From positions 6,638,943 through 6,702,942 of the forward strand of contig CM022672.1 of NCBI GenBank assembly GCA_012295275.1: a stretch of 64,000 nucleotides of DNA, given 5' to 3'. Of this stretch, positions 1-11,896 are shown one piece after another. Made by a program: the position numbers and the translations under genes. Every line of letters begins with the position of its first letter. Position 1 is the first letter of the stretch. The notes beneath the pieces were generated by a model. The model had not been told where the DNA came from. It saw nothing but the letters and a program-made list of their open reading frames with translations, and did not search any database. This stretch comes from Chrysomallon squamiferum (taxonomy: Eukaryota > Mollusca > Gastropoda > Neomphalida > Peltospiridae).

Positions 1-119
1 AATTAATATTATATGGATGAACAAGAATCAAATAGTAATAAATGCTACATAGACGCTTCCAGTTTTAGTTACTTAATAAAAACAAGAAACATAACAGAAG
101 AACAGTTATTAACTAGTGA

Positions 120-120
<1 letters not shown>

Positions 121-175
<55 letters not shown>
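121..175. repeat. TAA microsatellite
   Basis: About 18 units just downstream of the CDK9 stop codon. Confidence 0.95.
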
Positions 176-176
<1 letters not shown>

Positions 177-202
177 GATACAAATACACAACAGATTATC
201 AG

Positions 203-2962
203 TTAGAAAATACGTTCAAAATGCTGAGTAGTAATCGCTTTTTGTTGCATTTGCAGCTGCTGCTGTCCAAAAGCGCGTCTTCTTGGCGGCGCAAGGTACT
301 CGAACATGGAGGTGGAGTGCCGCGACAACATCGACATCAGGTCTGACGGCATGGGATCAGTCCAGAAGAAGTCGTGGTTCAGGGCGGTGTCGGAGTCGAT
401 GCGTTTTGCCGGGTCCATTGTCATCAGTTTGTCCAGAAGATCCAACGCATACTGATCCCCTACGTACGTCTTCAGCCGTTCTTTGACCTTCCGTTTCTGA
501 CCTTTCGGAAGTTCGAGTTTATCGTACAGCTCGAGATTTTCTACTCCAGGCCAGATGTCAGGAGAAACAGATCCACAGAGCTGCGTGATCAACAGAAGCT
601 GGTGCTGTTCCGTGTTGCCTTGCATTATGGGACTTCTTGTCCACATCTCCGCCATGATGCACCCTGCTCCCCATATGTCAATGGCCGGGGTGTAGTTTCT
701 TTCCCCGAGCAAAAGTTCTGGGGCTCGATACCACAACGTGACTACTCTGTTAGTGAAACGGTTCGGTTGACCTCTGGTAGAAGTACTGAATGCTCTAGCA
801 AGGCCAAAATCAGCGAGTTTGAGAATTCCAGTTTTCGTGATGAGAATGTTGGCTGCTTTCATGTCTCGGTGCAAGATCTTGTTCGTGTGGATGAAGTACA
901 AGCCGTTGAGTAACTGCTGGATTACTTTCTTCACCTCGCCCAGAGTAAACTTGACGGCAGCGTTACTAAGCAGTCCAGCCAAATCGTGTTCACAGAACTC
1001 GAACACTAAATAAAACGTGCTCTTGCATCTGTTAAATGGTGATGCTGAAAATTGTGATATTAAATTTTAGAAACCACACTATTAACATCAGAATTAATAA
1101 CCCCAACAATATAAAAACAATATTCTGAAATATTAAATTTTAGAAATCACATCAATTTAACACTAGTATTATATAAGAAAAAAAAAATTAAGATATTCTA
1201 ATATCGTTCACCATTGTATTTTTAAAAGTATAGAAATGAAAATGAAACTAACTCATTTTATTATGACATGAACCTAAAGACATTTCAGTAACTACAAAAA
1301 AAAAAAAAAAAAATAAAAAAATAATTGATGAATTAACAAATTATTTATCACCCGTCTTAGATTATTTTTGTGTATCAATGAAATTTCTACATAAAACTAA
1401 TGTAACCGTTCGATTTTGTCTAGATATCTTGTGTGTTTTAATGTAATAATCATTTTGATTAAGTATATCACACGAAAGAAATTAATATTATGTTACCCTG
1501 TTTAGGATACAACACTTTAGAGTAAGTAGCCCATGTTATTTCGTCATAACATTATTCTTACCTTTACTTCGACAGATTTCAATAAGCTCCACAATATTTT
1601 CATTCTTCAGCAGCTGCAGTATTTTTATTTCGCGTATGGCGGTTATCGGAAACTGTAATAGAAGAACTGCTATTACTGTATTAGTGTCTCAACAAAAACA
1701 CACTGTTTACGTATTTATGCGAGTACTTAGTTACTGAATGTCGACACCTCATTGATTAATTAGTTATTTCAGTAATTGTCTAATCAAAATATTGTTTAAG
1801 ACATTCCCAAGTTTTTCTTTCTCTCTCGCTCTCTCTCACACACGCACATGCTCACACACACACCACACGTTGTAATCACCATTATCATCATCGTCATCAT
1901 CATCCAAGCTTTAACAGCAATATTTAAATTAATTATTTTACTCACGCCCTCTTTCTCATTTTCCATTAGAACTTTTTTCATGGCGACCATTCTCTTTGTC
2001 TTTCGGTCCCTCGCCTTGAAAACTTCACTGAAAAAAAAAAAAAAAAAAAAAAAATTAGTATTAAACGATTGATTGAAGGTCCGTGGCTCTGAATTTCTGA
2101 GTCGCAGAGAATTTTCTTTTTTAAAAACACATTACAAAAAATTGGGGTTGGTTTTTGAGGGGCTGGAACGGATTAATGGTATTTCAATTAATTTCAACTG
2201 GGAAAGTTGATTTGATTTACGAGCAAATTGAGTTACGAGTCAGTCACGGAACGAATTAAACTCGTCAGTCAAGGTAGCACTGTATATATACAAACATATA
2301 TATATAATAATAGTAATGCATACATTAGTAGTAATATTTGCACAGTATTATGTACTAACACTAGTACTAGTACTAACAATAGTAGTAGTACATTAGAATA
2401 GCAGCAGTAGTAAATATACAGTGATAGTAGTACTCTAGTGGTTGTGATAGTAGTAGTAGTAGCAACAACAGGAGCTGTTGCAACAACAGCAGTAGTAATA
2501 ATAAAACGTGGTTGTTACTGCTGTTAGATTTAAATTTAATGAAATAGAAAACAACAACGTAACTATAAATGTATTCAGTTGTATTGTGCCTAAGGGGTCA
2601 TGCAGTGATGCAAGGTGTGCCGACATATAGTGTAAATATAAAGTATACATAGTATATATATATATATATATATTTATTTATTTATTTTTTTTAATACAGG
2701 TAGATCATTTTGACCAGGTCATTTTAAAAGTAGCTCGCAAGCTGAAAAAGTGTGGGCATTTGGTCCAGATCTTAAGTTGCATATTTACAAAATTAGTAAT
2801 ATAATATTTTGGAAATAGTAACGTACATCACACATTTGTTTTTGAGTCTAGAGGAGTTATATATAAACTTAGCTTACCCAAATGTTCCTTGTCCAATTTT
2901 GGTGAGTTTTTCGTATTTAGTCTCTTCATGACAAAAAGGAAAAACAAGATCATCATTTTTCT

Positions 2963-2966
<4 letters not shown>
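203..2966 (-). CDS. CDK9: Cyclin-dependent kinase 9 (P-TEFb catalytic subunit), 4 exons, complete
   Basis: Joining 2878-2966, 1946-2027, 1562-1652 and 203-1044 gives an uninterrupted 367-residue protein, against 372 in human CDK9. All junctions are GT-AG and phases agree. Visible features: N-terminal PFC..E..KYEKL motif, glycine loop GQGTFGEVF near residue 26, ATP-binding lysine in VAMKK at about residue 47, a PITAIRE helix at 59-65 (human PITALRE), catalytic HRDMKAANIL, metal-binding DFG, activation segment RFTNRVVTLWYRAPE, and the C-terminal FEYLAPPRRR tail. CDK9 pairs with cyclin T in the nucleus and phosphorylates RNA polymerase II and elongation factors to release paused transcription; that role is known for the family. 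The start was chosen because MEKNDDLVFPFC aligns with the vertebrate N terminus. An A-run sits directly before this ATG on the coding strand. The last exon carries over 70% of the protein. Confidence 0.97.

Positions 2967-3001
<35 letters not shown>
2966..3001. repeat. 36-base T run abutting the CDK9 start codon
   Basis: On the CDK9 strand this is a run of 35 A residues ending in the A of the ATG, so the leader of the mRNA would be poly(A) right up to the start codon. Confidence 0.9.
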
Positions 3002-3199
3002 CTTTAAAGTTAAAAACAAATACATAAAAAATGTCACTAAACAATTCACATTCTTGTAATTTTACAACTGTTGTAATTTTAACACGCTTTGCACGTGCGT
3101 TGCCAGATCCAAGTAGCGTTGTACGCCATGTTTTTCTTCGGTGATTATTTTGTGAAAATGAGTGAGTGAGAGACCGACGGAAAGACAGGTACGCAGGCA

Positions 3200-3520
3200 G
3201 GTACGACAGTTACAACTAGAACTAATACCACTACTTCAATGACTACACTAACTTCTACTACTGCTACAATTGTTACTACTAATACCACTATGACTACAAT
3301 TATTACTACAACTATTACTATAAATAATACTACTATACAATAAGATACATAACTATTACTATTTTAAAAATACACTGTACAGTAAGATTAATAACCATTA
3401 CTATTAATAATAATATACTACAATAAGATAAATAACTATTAGTATTGCCACTGTTACAGCTTTTGCTACTACTATTACTACTAATAATATTAATAATATT
3501 AATAATAAAGCTATCCACTG
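3200..3520. repeat. Imperfect ACT/ATT trinucleotide array
   Basis: Interspersed ACTACTA and TTACTA units with interruptions. The rest of 3050-4213 is A+T-rich with no gene seen. Confidence 0.7.
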
Positions 3521-4213
3521 AACACTTGAAACATATCTGAAGATCATTATTATCATCTTTTCTCGTTTAATATTTAAGACCAATAATAATTTGTAATTAG
3601 TTAATTAAATTAGGTTTATAATTAAATATACGCGTTGCTAGGGCCCGCAACATGCATATCAGCATAAATACTATTTCATTTGTTAACAGTAAAAACAAAT
3701 GAAACGACGATTGTTTAATTCCGAGGGACTTGTTTATTATATTTTAAAATGCATACAGTGAAGATAATTTTGAAAAATTTACACGTTTACATAAAGTAAA
3801 TGATTTCTAACATTACCGCTAACAAAGATATCTAATTATCTGATCAATATGTGTTTAAACAAATGTGGAAGAGTGGTAGGTGTTGTGTGTCTCTAAGTTG
3901 TTGTTTTGTTTGTTTTTCGTTAAAGAATGTAAGTGTCAATGATATGAATGTCTATGTATGATCCAAACATTTCAGGCATATTATTCATACATGGAATATT
4001 GGTTTAATAGTTTGTGTAAGACAAATAATTAAACATTCCTAAAAACTTATTTCCAGTCGTCTTTAAAATGGTTATTATTAATATTATATTACAGTCAATT
4101 TTTAATACGATTAAATTTTATTACTCCGTACTTCAATAAAATGTATTATTAGAATCATTATCAACAAAGTTATCCTTAAATAAATATTTTAGTCAACAGT
4201 GATAAGACAACGA

Positions 4214-6198
4214 TCATTTTAGTTTCACATCCGAGGCTTTACTGTTGCTGGAAAACGACTGACAGTTGGCGTTAAGAAACACCATTGAATCAATTTCATC
4301 ACTATCCAGACAAACTCTTCTGTCGATCACTGAATCGCCTCGTCCAGAAAATATTCGTTCACTAGGGGCACAAGTTGCAGGAACGCAGAGGTATTTTTTC
4401 GCAAGTCTGCTTAGTGTCGGGTACGCGTAACCATATTTCATCCACCACTGCCAAGGATCACGATCCATTTCCAAATCGGGCTCCGACCGGTAGGTCTGAA
4501 TCTCATTGTCAATGCGCTGGCTTGTGGAAATAGACGGTTTCTCTTCTGGTGGAATCAAATCGCCCAACCAATCAGACAGCTTTTGGCCCGGTTCTTCTCT
4601 ATATGTAAATGTTCGAGACATTTTCATGATCGGTTCGAGTGTTTCTTCGTCGATATGTTCCGTTGCGAAATCTATTTCCAAAGACAGATGGTTGGAATCC
4701 GCAGTGGTTGTGTCTGGGTATTCTTGTGGCTCGACTTTGACCGATACGTTTGACGCTAAAACGTGTGACAGAGCTTCTTGTTTGACCTGCTGGAAAATCA
4801 GATTCCTTTCCGCTTCATCCAAAAATGACAAATGCTTACATCTAGGATCGAGTGCCGCAGCAATATGTAGGAAGTTCAGAACAGGTTTCTGGTCAAATCT
4901 TCTAGACAGATCGTTAAGGATAAAAGATTTTGTAGATTTCTGAAACTGGCTGTCTGAAATGGTCGTCTGCAAACCTCCTTTAAGTTTTGTCACCACCAAA
5001 CTAATTAGCGAAGCCGTAAGTGACTTTTCCATTGCCATAAGCTGTGTAGCAGTTGTAAAAGGTTTGAGGACACCAATTAACTCCCGAGCTTGCTGTAGTT
5101 CCCACTGACTCAACATTAGAGAACGCTTGCTCTCCACTGCATGCATCATAACAGCACATATAGCAGAATCCTGCTCTAAAACCCTCTCAATCATGTCTGC
5201 TGTTGACTTCCACTGAAGACTGTTGTCCATCATGAGTTCGTGCTGAGGCAGACCCATGCACCTCTGCTTCTCCTGTAAGGCCATTCGAGAAGATGTGTCG
5301 CATTTAAAATGAGCCACGAGTCTCCGAAATTTAACAAGTAATTTTGATATGTTTTCTTGTGAATAACAATTCTTAATGGAATAATTAAACGAATGGCAAA
5401 TACAAGGCAGCAATATGGATATGAATTCCCAGTTGGATCGTCTGTTATCATCGTTAACTCTGCTAAATACTGCAGACGGATTTCGCACATTCCATTCGTT
5501 GGCTACATCATTCATGACGGCACAAACGTCGTCATCTGCCTCGGGTCCTGATATTTCCCTCGTGTTGAGCACGCACTGGTGCAGTTTCCAAAGCGAATCA
5601 ATAAAGTGGGCAGTAACAGTTGTGTACCAGTTCAGAGATTTAGACTGCCACAATTCCGCCGTTAAGGAATAACTTTCGGCATCATTAATGATTCTCAAAA
5701 GTTTATCCTTGGTTTCACGATATGCAGGCGTCAGTAGTTTGTGTATGAGGTAGGAGGGTGGTGGTAGTGAATAATCAGCACACAGCTGCGCACACAAAAG
5801 TCTAAACGAGGAAGACTCGACAGATGTCAAAGGTAGCAGGTTCTCTACTAGGTACGATGAAACCGCAACATTAATCAGCTGTGTTTTTTGTAACGGTAAT
5901 TTTGTCTTTTTTCCCACGACGCCAAAGGGTCCTGTAAATGATTGACGTTTGCCGACTGGCAGAGTTGTTGTTGGAATTCATATGGATGTCGTTTGTCAAG
6001 ATGAGATGCCATGTTGGTAGTGTTACCACTGTATTTGGTCACGTGACCACACAGTTTGCATAGTGCCCGCTGTCTGTCTATGTAATCGCCATTTTCATCC
6101 ACCTCGAAGTGATAAAAATGCCAAACGTTACTAGAAGCCTTTCCCCAGAAATCTTTAAACATCACAACTTGACTTCCCTGGGATAGATCGTTCGACAT
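4214..6198 (-). pseudogene. ZBED/hAT transposase-like gene, one frameshift between BED finger and transposase body
   Basis: Two overlapping frames make one protein. The first (6198-5875) has a BED zinc finger with CKLC...HLDKRH ligands. The second (5917-4214, about 567 residues) has the hAT body: TAELW near its residue 87, the CICHSFN motif, an HIAAALDPRCK segment and the C-terminal dimerisation region with CAPSERIFS and QWWMKYGYAYPTLSRLAKKY. The frames join if one base is added in the A6 run at 5907-5912. The gene is otherwise long and open, so it may be functional with an assembly error, a recent pseudogene, or a slippage product. The Asp expected in the first hAT catalytic motif (TxDxW) reads Glu here, and I saw no clear terminal inverted repeats, both of which favour a domesticated ZBED-type DNA-binding protein over an active element. 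Start MSNDL is the first ATG of the finger frame. Confidence 0.8.
5907..5912 (-). other. Frameshift point in A6 run of the ZBED-like gene
   Basis: On the coding strand the run is preceded by TGGG and followed by GAC. Reading the finger frame gives WEKRQNYRYKKHS then a stop; one extra A gives WEKKTKLPLQKTQ and enters the 567-residue transposase frame, which has basic and hydrophobic character typical of this linker in ZBED proteins. A consensus deletion, a true mutation and -1 slippage all remain possible. Confidence 0.7.
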
Positions 6199-6435
6199 TA
6201 TTATTCAGGGAACTAATTCGATTTTAAATTAAACAACTAGACTGTTGGAAACAATTTCGACGACTGAGCCAAGCTAAAAATTGGCCACAATGTTGTTTAA
6301 GTTTCCTACAGCTCACTATAGTATACCACAATCGCCATTTCTCTGAAAAACATCGCCAAGTAATCGATTCTTTTGGTCTTTGTTCAATGTTAGTTTTATC
6401 CAAGTGACAAACCGCAAGCAATGTCGATCGGCCCC

Positions 6436-6448
6436 TCTATAAATAGAC
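6436..6448. promoter_or_regulatory. Possible TATA element upstream of the ZBED-like gene
   Basis: TATAAATAG on the plus strand reads as TATTTATA on the minus strand, about 240 bases upstream of the ZBED-like ATG at 6198. In A+T-rich DNA such matches are common, so this is only a candidate core promoter and its direction is undecided. Confidence 0.2.
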
Positions 6449-6499
6449 GATCATCGAGCCTGCAGTCAGGCGACCTAGTTTAAACGCATGTCAGCGATG

Positions 6500-7247
6500 T
6501 ACTTGATTCATAGCCTGCGTAAAACATTGAACCGATAAATGCGCCAGTGTATTAAACGCTTGGTTGTAATAGGATTAGCAAAGACTTATGTCGATTAATA
6601 TCTCCTCCCCCCATATTTATTTGTTTCCTGTTTTTATTTTTATTTTTATTTTTTATTATTACAGTTAAAAAACATAAAATACAAAATTGGCAAAACGAAT
6701 CAATCAATATTACATATTCTGAAAATAATGTATGCTAATTATTAATTCCAACAAACAAAATAAAGCTAAGACTATAAAGACTATCTAAAGTATTAATTTG
6801 CTGGAAACGGTGGATTAAGGAAAAATATATAAGTATTTTTTATTTATTTTTATATTTATTTATTTATTATTATTATTAGTTTATTTATTTTTATTTATTT
6901 TTATTTTTTATATATATAATTAAACCCATTCCACCTCGAAAGTCATATATCCATCAGTGTACACTTTTACGAAGTCCTCAATTCACGTTCATTATCGGTA
7001 ACTTGACAGTGGGAGGATTTAGCAGAAAGAACATTTTAATTTGATATTTATATAAAAATGCAAGATAATACTATTACTGTTGTTGTTGCTGTTGCTGTCG
7101 TTGTTGTTATAAATGCACAGTTTGCCTGATAACTCTAGAACCTTACAGTTATCTGATGTAGTTTCTTTCATTTCAGATTAGCAGCCAGAAAAGAAAAGTA
7201 AACTTTGGCCTCTTCACGTGCGATAAGTTGCAGGAAATTTGAGGCAG

Positions 7248-7305
<58 letters not shown>

Positions 7306-8150
7306 ATGAAAGAAAAGAAAAGAAAAAGTAAGAGAAAAGGAAAGAAAAAGCAAGAAAGAAAAAAGAAAAAGAACATCCATACTGAAAAACACACGTACAT
7401 ACAGAAATGCACATATACATACACATATATATTCACACATGCATGCGCGCACAAAACACACACATACATACATACATACATACATACGATAACTCTTATA
7501 AATGTAATGGAAATCATAATTACCTTATTGAGAATGAATCAGAAATAAACAACGTTACCTCTCAAGGTATAATAAAATACAGTACAATAATACAATGCAA
7601 TAAAATTTATTTACAATACACATATATAAAATACATGACAATGTCTGCATCATTTTGCTCAATTTTCAGACATCTCTGTTTCTTCAGTGACAATGATTTT
7701 ACATAAACACATCAACAGGTGAAAACTTTCCAGTCAATAGCCATAGTTTTAGACAATGATATCTCTGATTCTAGTGACAATAGGTTTACATGATGGTATG
7801 TCCAGGTGACAGTTAATAGCTGGTGTTAAAGACCTTGTTTAGAGGTTGACTTCTTTTGTTTGCATTTGACTACCTGCTGATACAAGGTAAAGGTGACGTT
7901 AGGTTGATAACCGAACATGGACATTATTGAATTGTTTATCATAAATATAGATAATTTTATTATACACTCTGTTATGCAAACCATTTTCTTATTTACATAA
8001 TTTTTAAGTTTTCATTTTATAATTATTATTTTTTAATTGTTTTATTAGTAGTATTAGTATTAGTATATTGTTGGTTTTTATTATTATAATTATTTTTTCT
8101 CTTTCTTACGCAAGATATCTATCAGAACATATAAAAAAAATAAAAATAAA

Positions 8151-8190
<40 letters not shown>

Positions 8191-8329
8191 GAAACCAAAT
8201 TAAAATAAACCTAGCAAAAAGCGAATATAATTAGTTTGTAAATATATAAAAAAGAATATAACAAAACAAATGCGTGTTCAAAGAGCTTGACAATAATTAT
8301 ATTTTCTTTTTGTGCAAGCAAATACTGGT
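6500..8329. other. Intergenic, simple repeats only
   Basis: Holds TTTA-rich tracts (about 6835-6910), a 56-base A run (7248-7303), a GAAA-rich stretch, a CATA array (about 7461-7490) and an AAT array (8152-8189). It includes the TLR 3' flank. No exon recognised. Confidence 0.6.
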
Positions 8330-10813
8330 TCAGAATCGAGGGTCATTGATTATATTTTCTCTTATGCTGTTTAGAACTGGTTCAGAATATTCGATTCCGG
8401 GAATAGTGTAAATGTCATCTTCGTGCACAACGCTGAGAATCTCTGGCGGGACGTCACGTAGTGTGTTGTTTCCTACAATCAGAAGAATGACACGTCTCGG
8501 CATCGCTTCCGATACTGCGAACAAACTCAGTCGTATTTTGAAGAACGTCATGGAATCTTGTAAAAACTCTCTGGTTACGACCAGCAGAGTCCTCCAGCTG
8601 GTGTTAATTCCGTCGACGATTCCTCCTAACACGTCGTGCCCCGGCATAACCTCACGTTCCTGAAGGAAGAGCTGCAGTCCTCCTTGTGTCTCCAGTTGTT
8701 CGTACACTGTCGTATAAACGAACTGATAATCGGCATCGCTGTAACCGATGTACAGGACAAAACGAAAATCGCTTCGTCGTGGTAGTCTGTATGGGCTGTC
8801 TAGCCAGCGAAGAAGTCGGTGTTGTATTTTGGACCAGTTGTTAAGCACGAGGAAAACACAGAGTAAGCCGATTATAATCATGCAAAATAAAAAAACGGCC
8901 ACGGTCAGAATTGACTGGCTGATGCAGCTCATCCAGTGTGCGTAATAATCACGAGAGACAGTTTTTGTGGTCGTCATGCTTGCATCGGTCGCCATGCAGT
9001 TATAATCACCACCCTTGTCCAGTTTGCTGTTTGTGGTGACAATCCACGAAATGAAATCTAGACTACTGCATGCGCATGACAAGGGATTTCCTTGCAGTGT
9101 AAGTGAAAAGTTTTCTCTGTTTATAATGGAATCGACGGTTTTTAGATATTCGCTGCTTAAGTGTGTCAAGGAATTGTACGAAAAACCTAAACTTAGAAGA
9201 TTTTGTAAAGTGAAATCATTTATGGGTATTGACACAAAGTAATTATGAGATAAATCTAAAAAAGTCAATTTACTAAGGCCCTCAAATATATCCGGAGGTA
9301 ACGCGGTTAATTTATTATCAGCTAAACTAATAGTTTCAAGTGATGTCGTTCTTGAAAAAATAGTTTTTGCATTATTGTAGAAAAAATTACCATCGAAGCC
9401 CATATTATTCATAAATACATGAACCAAGTTTGGAAATTTGTGCAAAAATTCCACTGGCAAAACCGTCACGTGGTTTTGAGAAATATCTAAGACTTCGAGA
9501 TTTGGAATACCTGAAAGGCAACACTCAATTTTATAAATACCATCAAAAGATATATTTAAATATTCAGTATTACTTCCATTTATGACAGTAATAGAAGACA
9601 TAATGCCATGACGAATTACACCCGCCATATCTAGATATTCTAGTAACGGCGGCATATATACAAACATAACATTCTTACTGATACGTGTAGGTGACATTAA
9701 ATCATCTACGGGTAAATTAATGAATTTCGACTGAAATGAAATATCTAAATGTTTCAGATGAGTGAAGTCTCTCCAGTCGAGATAGTCGAAGTAATAACCG
9801 TTTAACAGGTTGTGTGAGATGTCCAGCTCCTCGATGCAGTTTGCGAAAGGAGGTTCACGCAATGCCGACATATCGGCATAAAAAATCTGATTGTGTCTGA
9901 GAATCAACTTTTTAACGCAGATTTTGACCAAGTATTTTGCGTCGTCCTTGGTGATCAAAGAGGTGCTGCCGTACGTTTTGTACGAATCGGTGCGCGAGTT
10001 GAACACTCTCGTAAAATCAATCAGATTCATACGGTGACCTTGTAAGCCATACAGCGAAGTCAAGGCGTCTTTGATGGTTAGTTGTTTTGCCCACTTCATG
10101 TTTAGAACACTCAGTTTTTTCAGTGACACAAAGGCGCCAGTTTCAATTCGGTGCAAGGGACAGTTTTCAAAATCAAGAACCGACAGTGGGGCATTTTGTA
10201 GATAGTGGAAAGTATTGTTCTCAATTATGGTTAACCGACACTTCTTACGGTAAAACTGCAGAAACTGAAGGTTAGACAAGCCTGCAAATCCTTGACCAAG
10301 TGTAATGTTATGAAAGCCGTCAAGATAAAGTGTGCGGAGATTACTAAGAGACTGGAATGAAATGTCAGGGTACGGACGCGGTGTATCGATCCTGTTGTCG
10401 GACAGATCGAGAATTTCTAATGACCGCAGAGGAATGAAAACATCTTTGGGGAATAAGTCATAGTCGTAAACCAGCTTATTTGATGCTAGATTAAGATGCT
10501 GCAAGTTTTCCAGTCCAGTAAAGGATTTCGAATGAAGTCTGTTAATTCTGTTCTTGTGCAAGTTTAGTTGCCGCAGTTCAGTTGCGACTGCAAAAGCGTT
10601 CTCCTCTATCTCTGCTATAGAATTGTTTCTAAGGTTCAACGTTGTCGTATTGTTGGGGATATTCCGAGGAACTGAGGTTAATTTCAAGTCACTGCAATCC
10701 ATAACTAAGCCATGGAAGGTAGTATCTTCGTGAAAATGGCACAACTGCTCGAATGAAGGATTTAACAAAGACAGAAACAGTACTCCAGCAATCAAGAGAG
10801 ATGTGTACAACAT
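8330..10813 (-). CDS. Toll-like receptor, single exon
   Basis: This 827-residue protein starts with a signal peptide (residues 1-22). An LRR N-cap region and about 18-20 leucine-rich repeats follow (repeats such as LNLRNNSIAEIEENAF and LDLSDNRI), then an LRR C-terminal cap with the CxC pattern PLSCACSSLDFISWIV (576-630), one membrane helix (about 633-658) and a cytoplasmic TIR domain (about 683-822). A single C-terminal cysteine cluster makes it a vertebrate-type (single-cluster) TLR. TIR box 1 is FVLYIGYSDAD, box 2 REVMPGHDVLGGI and box 3 FF where FW is usual, so the signalling face is somewhat divergent. Such receptors sense microbial or damage ligands and signal through MyD88-type adaptors; the ligand cannot be read from sequence. 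No intron interrupts the frame, as in many molluscan TLRs. Confidence 0.94.
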   Translation of the reverse strand: MLYTSLLIAGVLFLSLLNPSFEQLCHFHEDTTFHGLVMDCSDLKLTSVPRNIPNNTTTLNLRNNSIAEIEENAFAVATELRQLNLHKNRINRLHSKSFTGLENLQHLNLASNKLVYDYDLFPKDVFIPLRSLEILDLSDNRIDTPRPYPDISFQSLSNLRTLYLDGFHNITLGQGFAGLSNLQFLQFYRKKCRLTIIENNTFHYLQNAPLSVLDFENCPLHRIETGAFVSLKKLSVLNMKWAKQLTIKDALTSLYGLQGHRMNLIDFTRVFNSRTDSYKTYGSTSLITKDDAKYLVKICVKKLILRHNQIFYADMSALREPPFANCIEELDISHNLLNGYYFDYLDWRDFTHLKHLDISFQSKFINLPVDDLMSPTRISKNVMFVYMPPLLEYLDMAGVIRHGIMSSITVINGSNTEYLNISFDGIYKIECCLSGIPNLEVLDISQNHVTVLPVEFLHKFPNLVHVFMNNMGFDGNFFYNNAKTIFSRTTSLETISLADNKLTALPPDIFEGLSKLTFLDLSHNYFVSIPINDFTLQNLLSLGFSYNSLTHLSSEYLKTVDSIINRENFSLTLQGNPLSCACSSLDFISWIVTTNSKLDKGGDYNCMATDASMTTTKTVSRDYYAHWMSCISQSILTVAVFLFCMIIIGLLCVFLVLNNWSKIQHRLLRWLDSPYRLPRRSDFRFVLYIGYSDADYQFVYTTVYEQLETQGGLQLFLQEREVMPGHDVLGGIVDGINTSWRTLLVVTREFLQDSMTFFKIRLSLFAVSEAMPRRVILLIVGNNTLRDVPPEILSVVHEDDIYTIPGIEYSEPVLNSIRENIINDPRF

Positions 10814-11466
10814 TCTTCTTCTTTTCTCTGTAACGAATTAATTACAGATATATGCACATTTATTTCTTTCATAGACGTATAAGTAAATAAATCCATAATT
10901 ATAACATATGAAATACACACGTATGTAATTTTTTGTTGTATGTGTGTGTAATGGAGTGTGTGCATTATTTTCACTATCACCATTACGTCCACACTAGTGT
11001 GTACTGTTATTATACACATTTCATTGTTCATACTATTTAATTTAATCTTTCAAGCTCTTTGTTACTTCTGATTTTTAAAAACAGAAAATTAAACAGCTTG
11101 TACTTACAAAAGAAATACTTTTAACTCCTATCCATTCAACAGTAGAGATATATTCAAGTATAATGCATCCTTGTGCTTTATCTGCATATCAGTTAAACCC
11201 AAAACCGGAAAATACTTCTCAATGTCAGAACATGTGATGTCGGTGAATCATCAATAAAAATACACTTCTACAAACAACGAAATTTTAAACTCACAATGCA
11301 ATATTTGCAGCAGGAGAGAGATTACGGATTTAAGTTGGTGTTATGGAATGTGCAAAATTAATAAGGCCGAAATCCAGTAACTGGAGTTAAGAATACTAGA
11401 TTAATTGATACTATACGTCGAAACTAAACACTGAAAGAAAAAAAGTAAAATAGAATTTAAAAATCA

Positions 11467-11515
<49 letters not shown>

Positions 11516-11896
11516 TTTAACATAGAAAAAATAAATTCATTTAAAAAAATAAATAAACAATACTTATATAAAAAAAAAAAAAAAAAATTGAAAGAAAAAA
11601 GCAAACACAGCAATACTGTCACGAAACAAAAATTATTATTATTATTATTATGAGAATATTCTGTTAAATGTACAGAATAAATTATCCAGTTTGTCATTCA
11701 CTTCAGTTATACCTTTGCACATCGATTGGAAATAAAAGAGAAAATGAAAAAGAAACACAATAACAATAAATATAAGAAACGCTCGTGCAAATTATTCATT
11801 CTTATTTTGAAAATAACATCACTGTCTCTTGTTTCTCCCCTCCTGCGTAAGCATGTATGGGCTCACTAACGCAAACACGTGCAAAGTGGACTACTT
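10814..11896. other. Intergenic between TLR and ASB-like gene
   Basis: Contains an AAT array (11469-11515) and an A run near 11571. It carries the TLR promoter side and the ASB 3' flank. No further gene seen. Confidence 0.6.

Noticed and set aside
374-913. 179-residue plus-strand frame
   Set aside because: Antisense of CDK9 exon 4.
7461-7490. Possible CRISPR-like direct repeats
   Set aside because: Simple tandem repeats in a eukaryotic genome with no spacers.
7168-7548. Poly-phenylalanine and lysine-rich frames
   Set aside because: Come from the 56-base A run and adjoining GAAA and CATA repeats.
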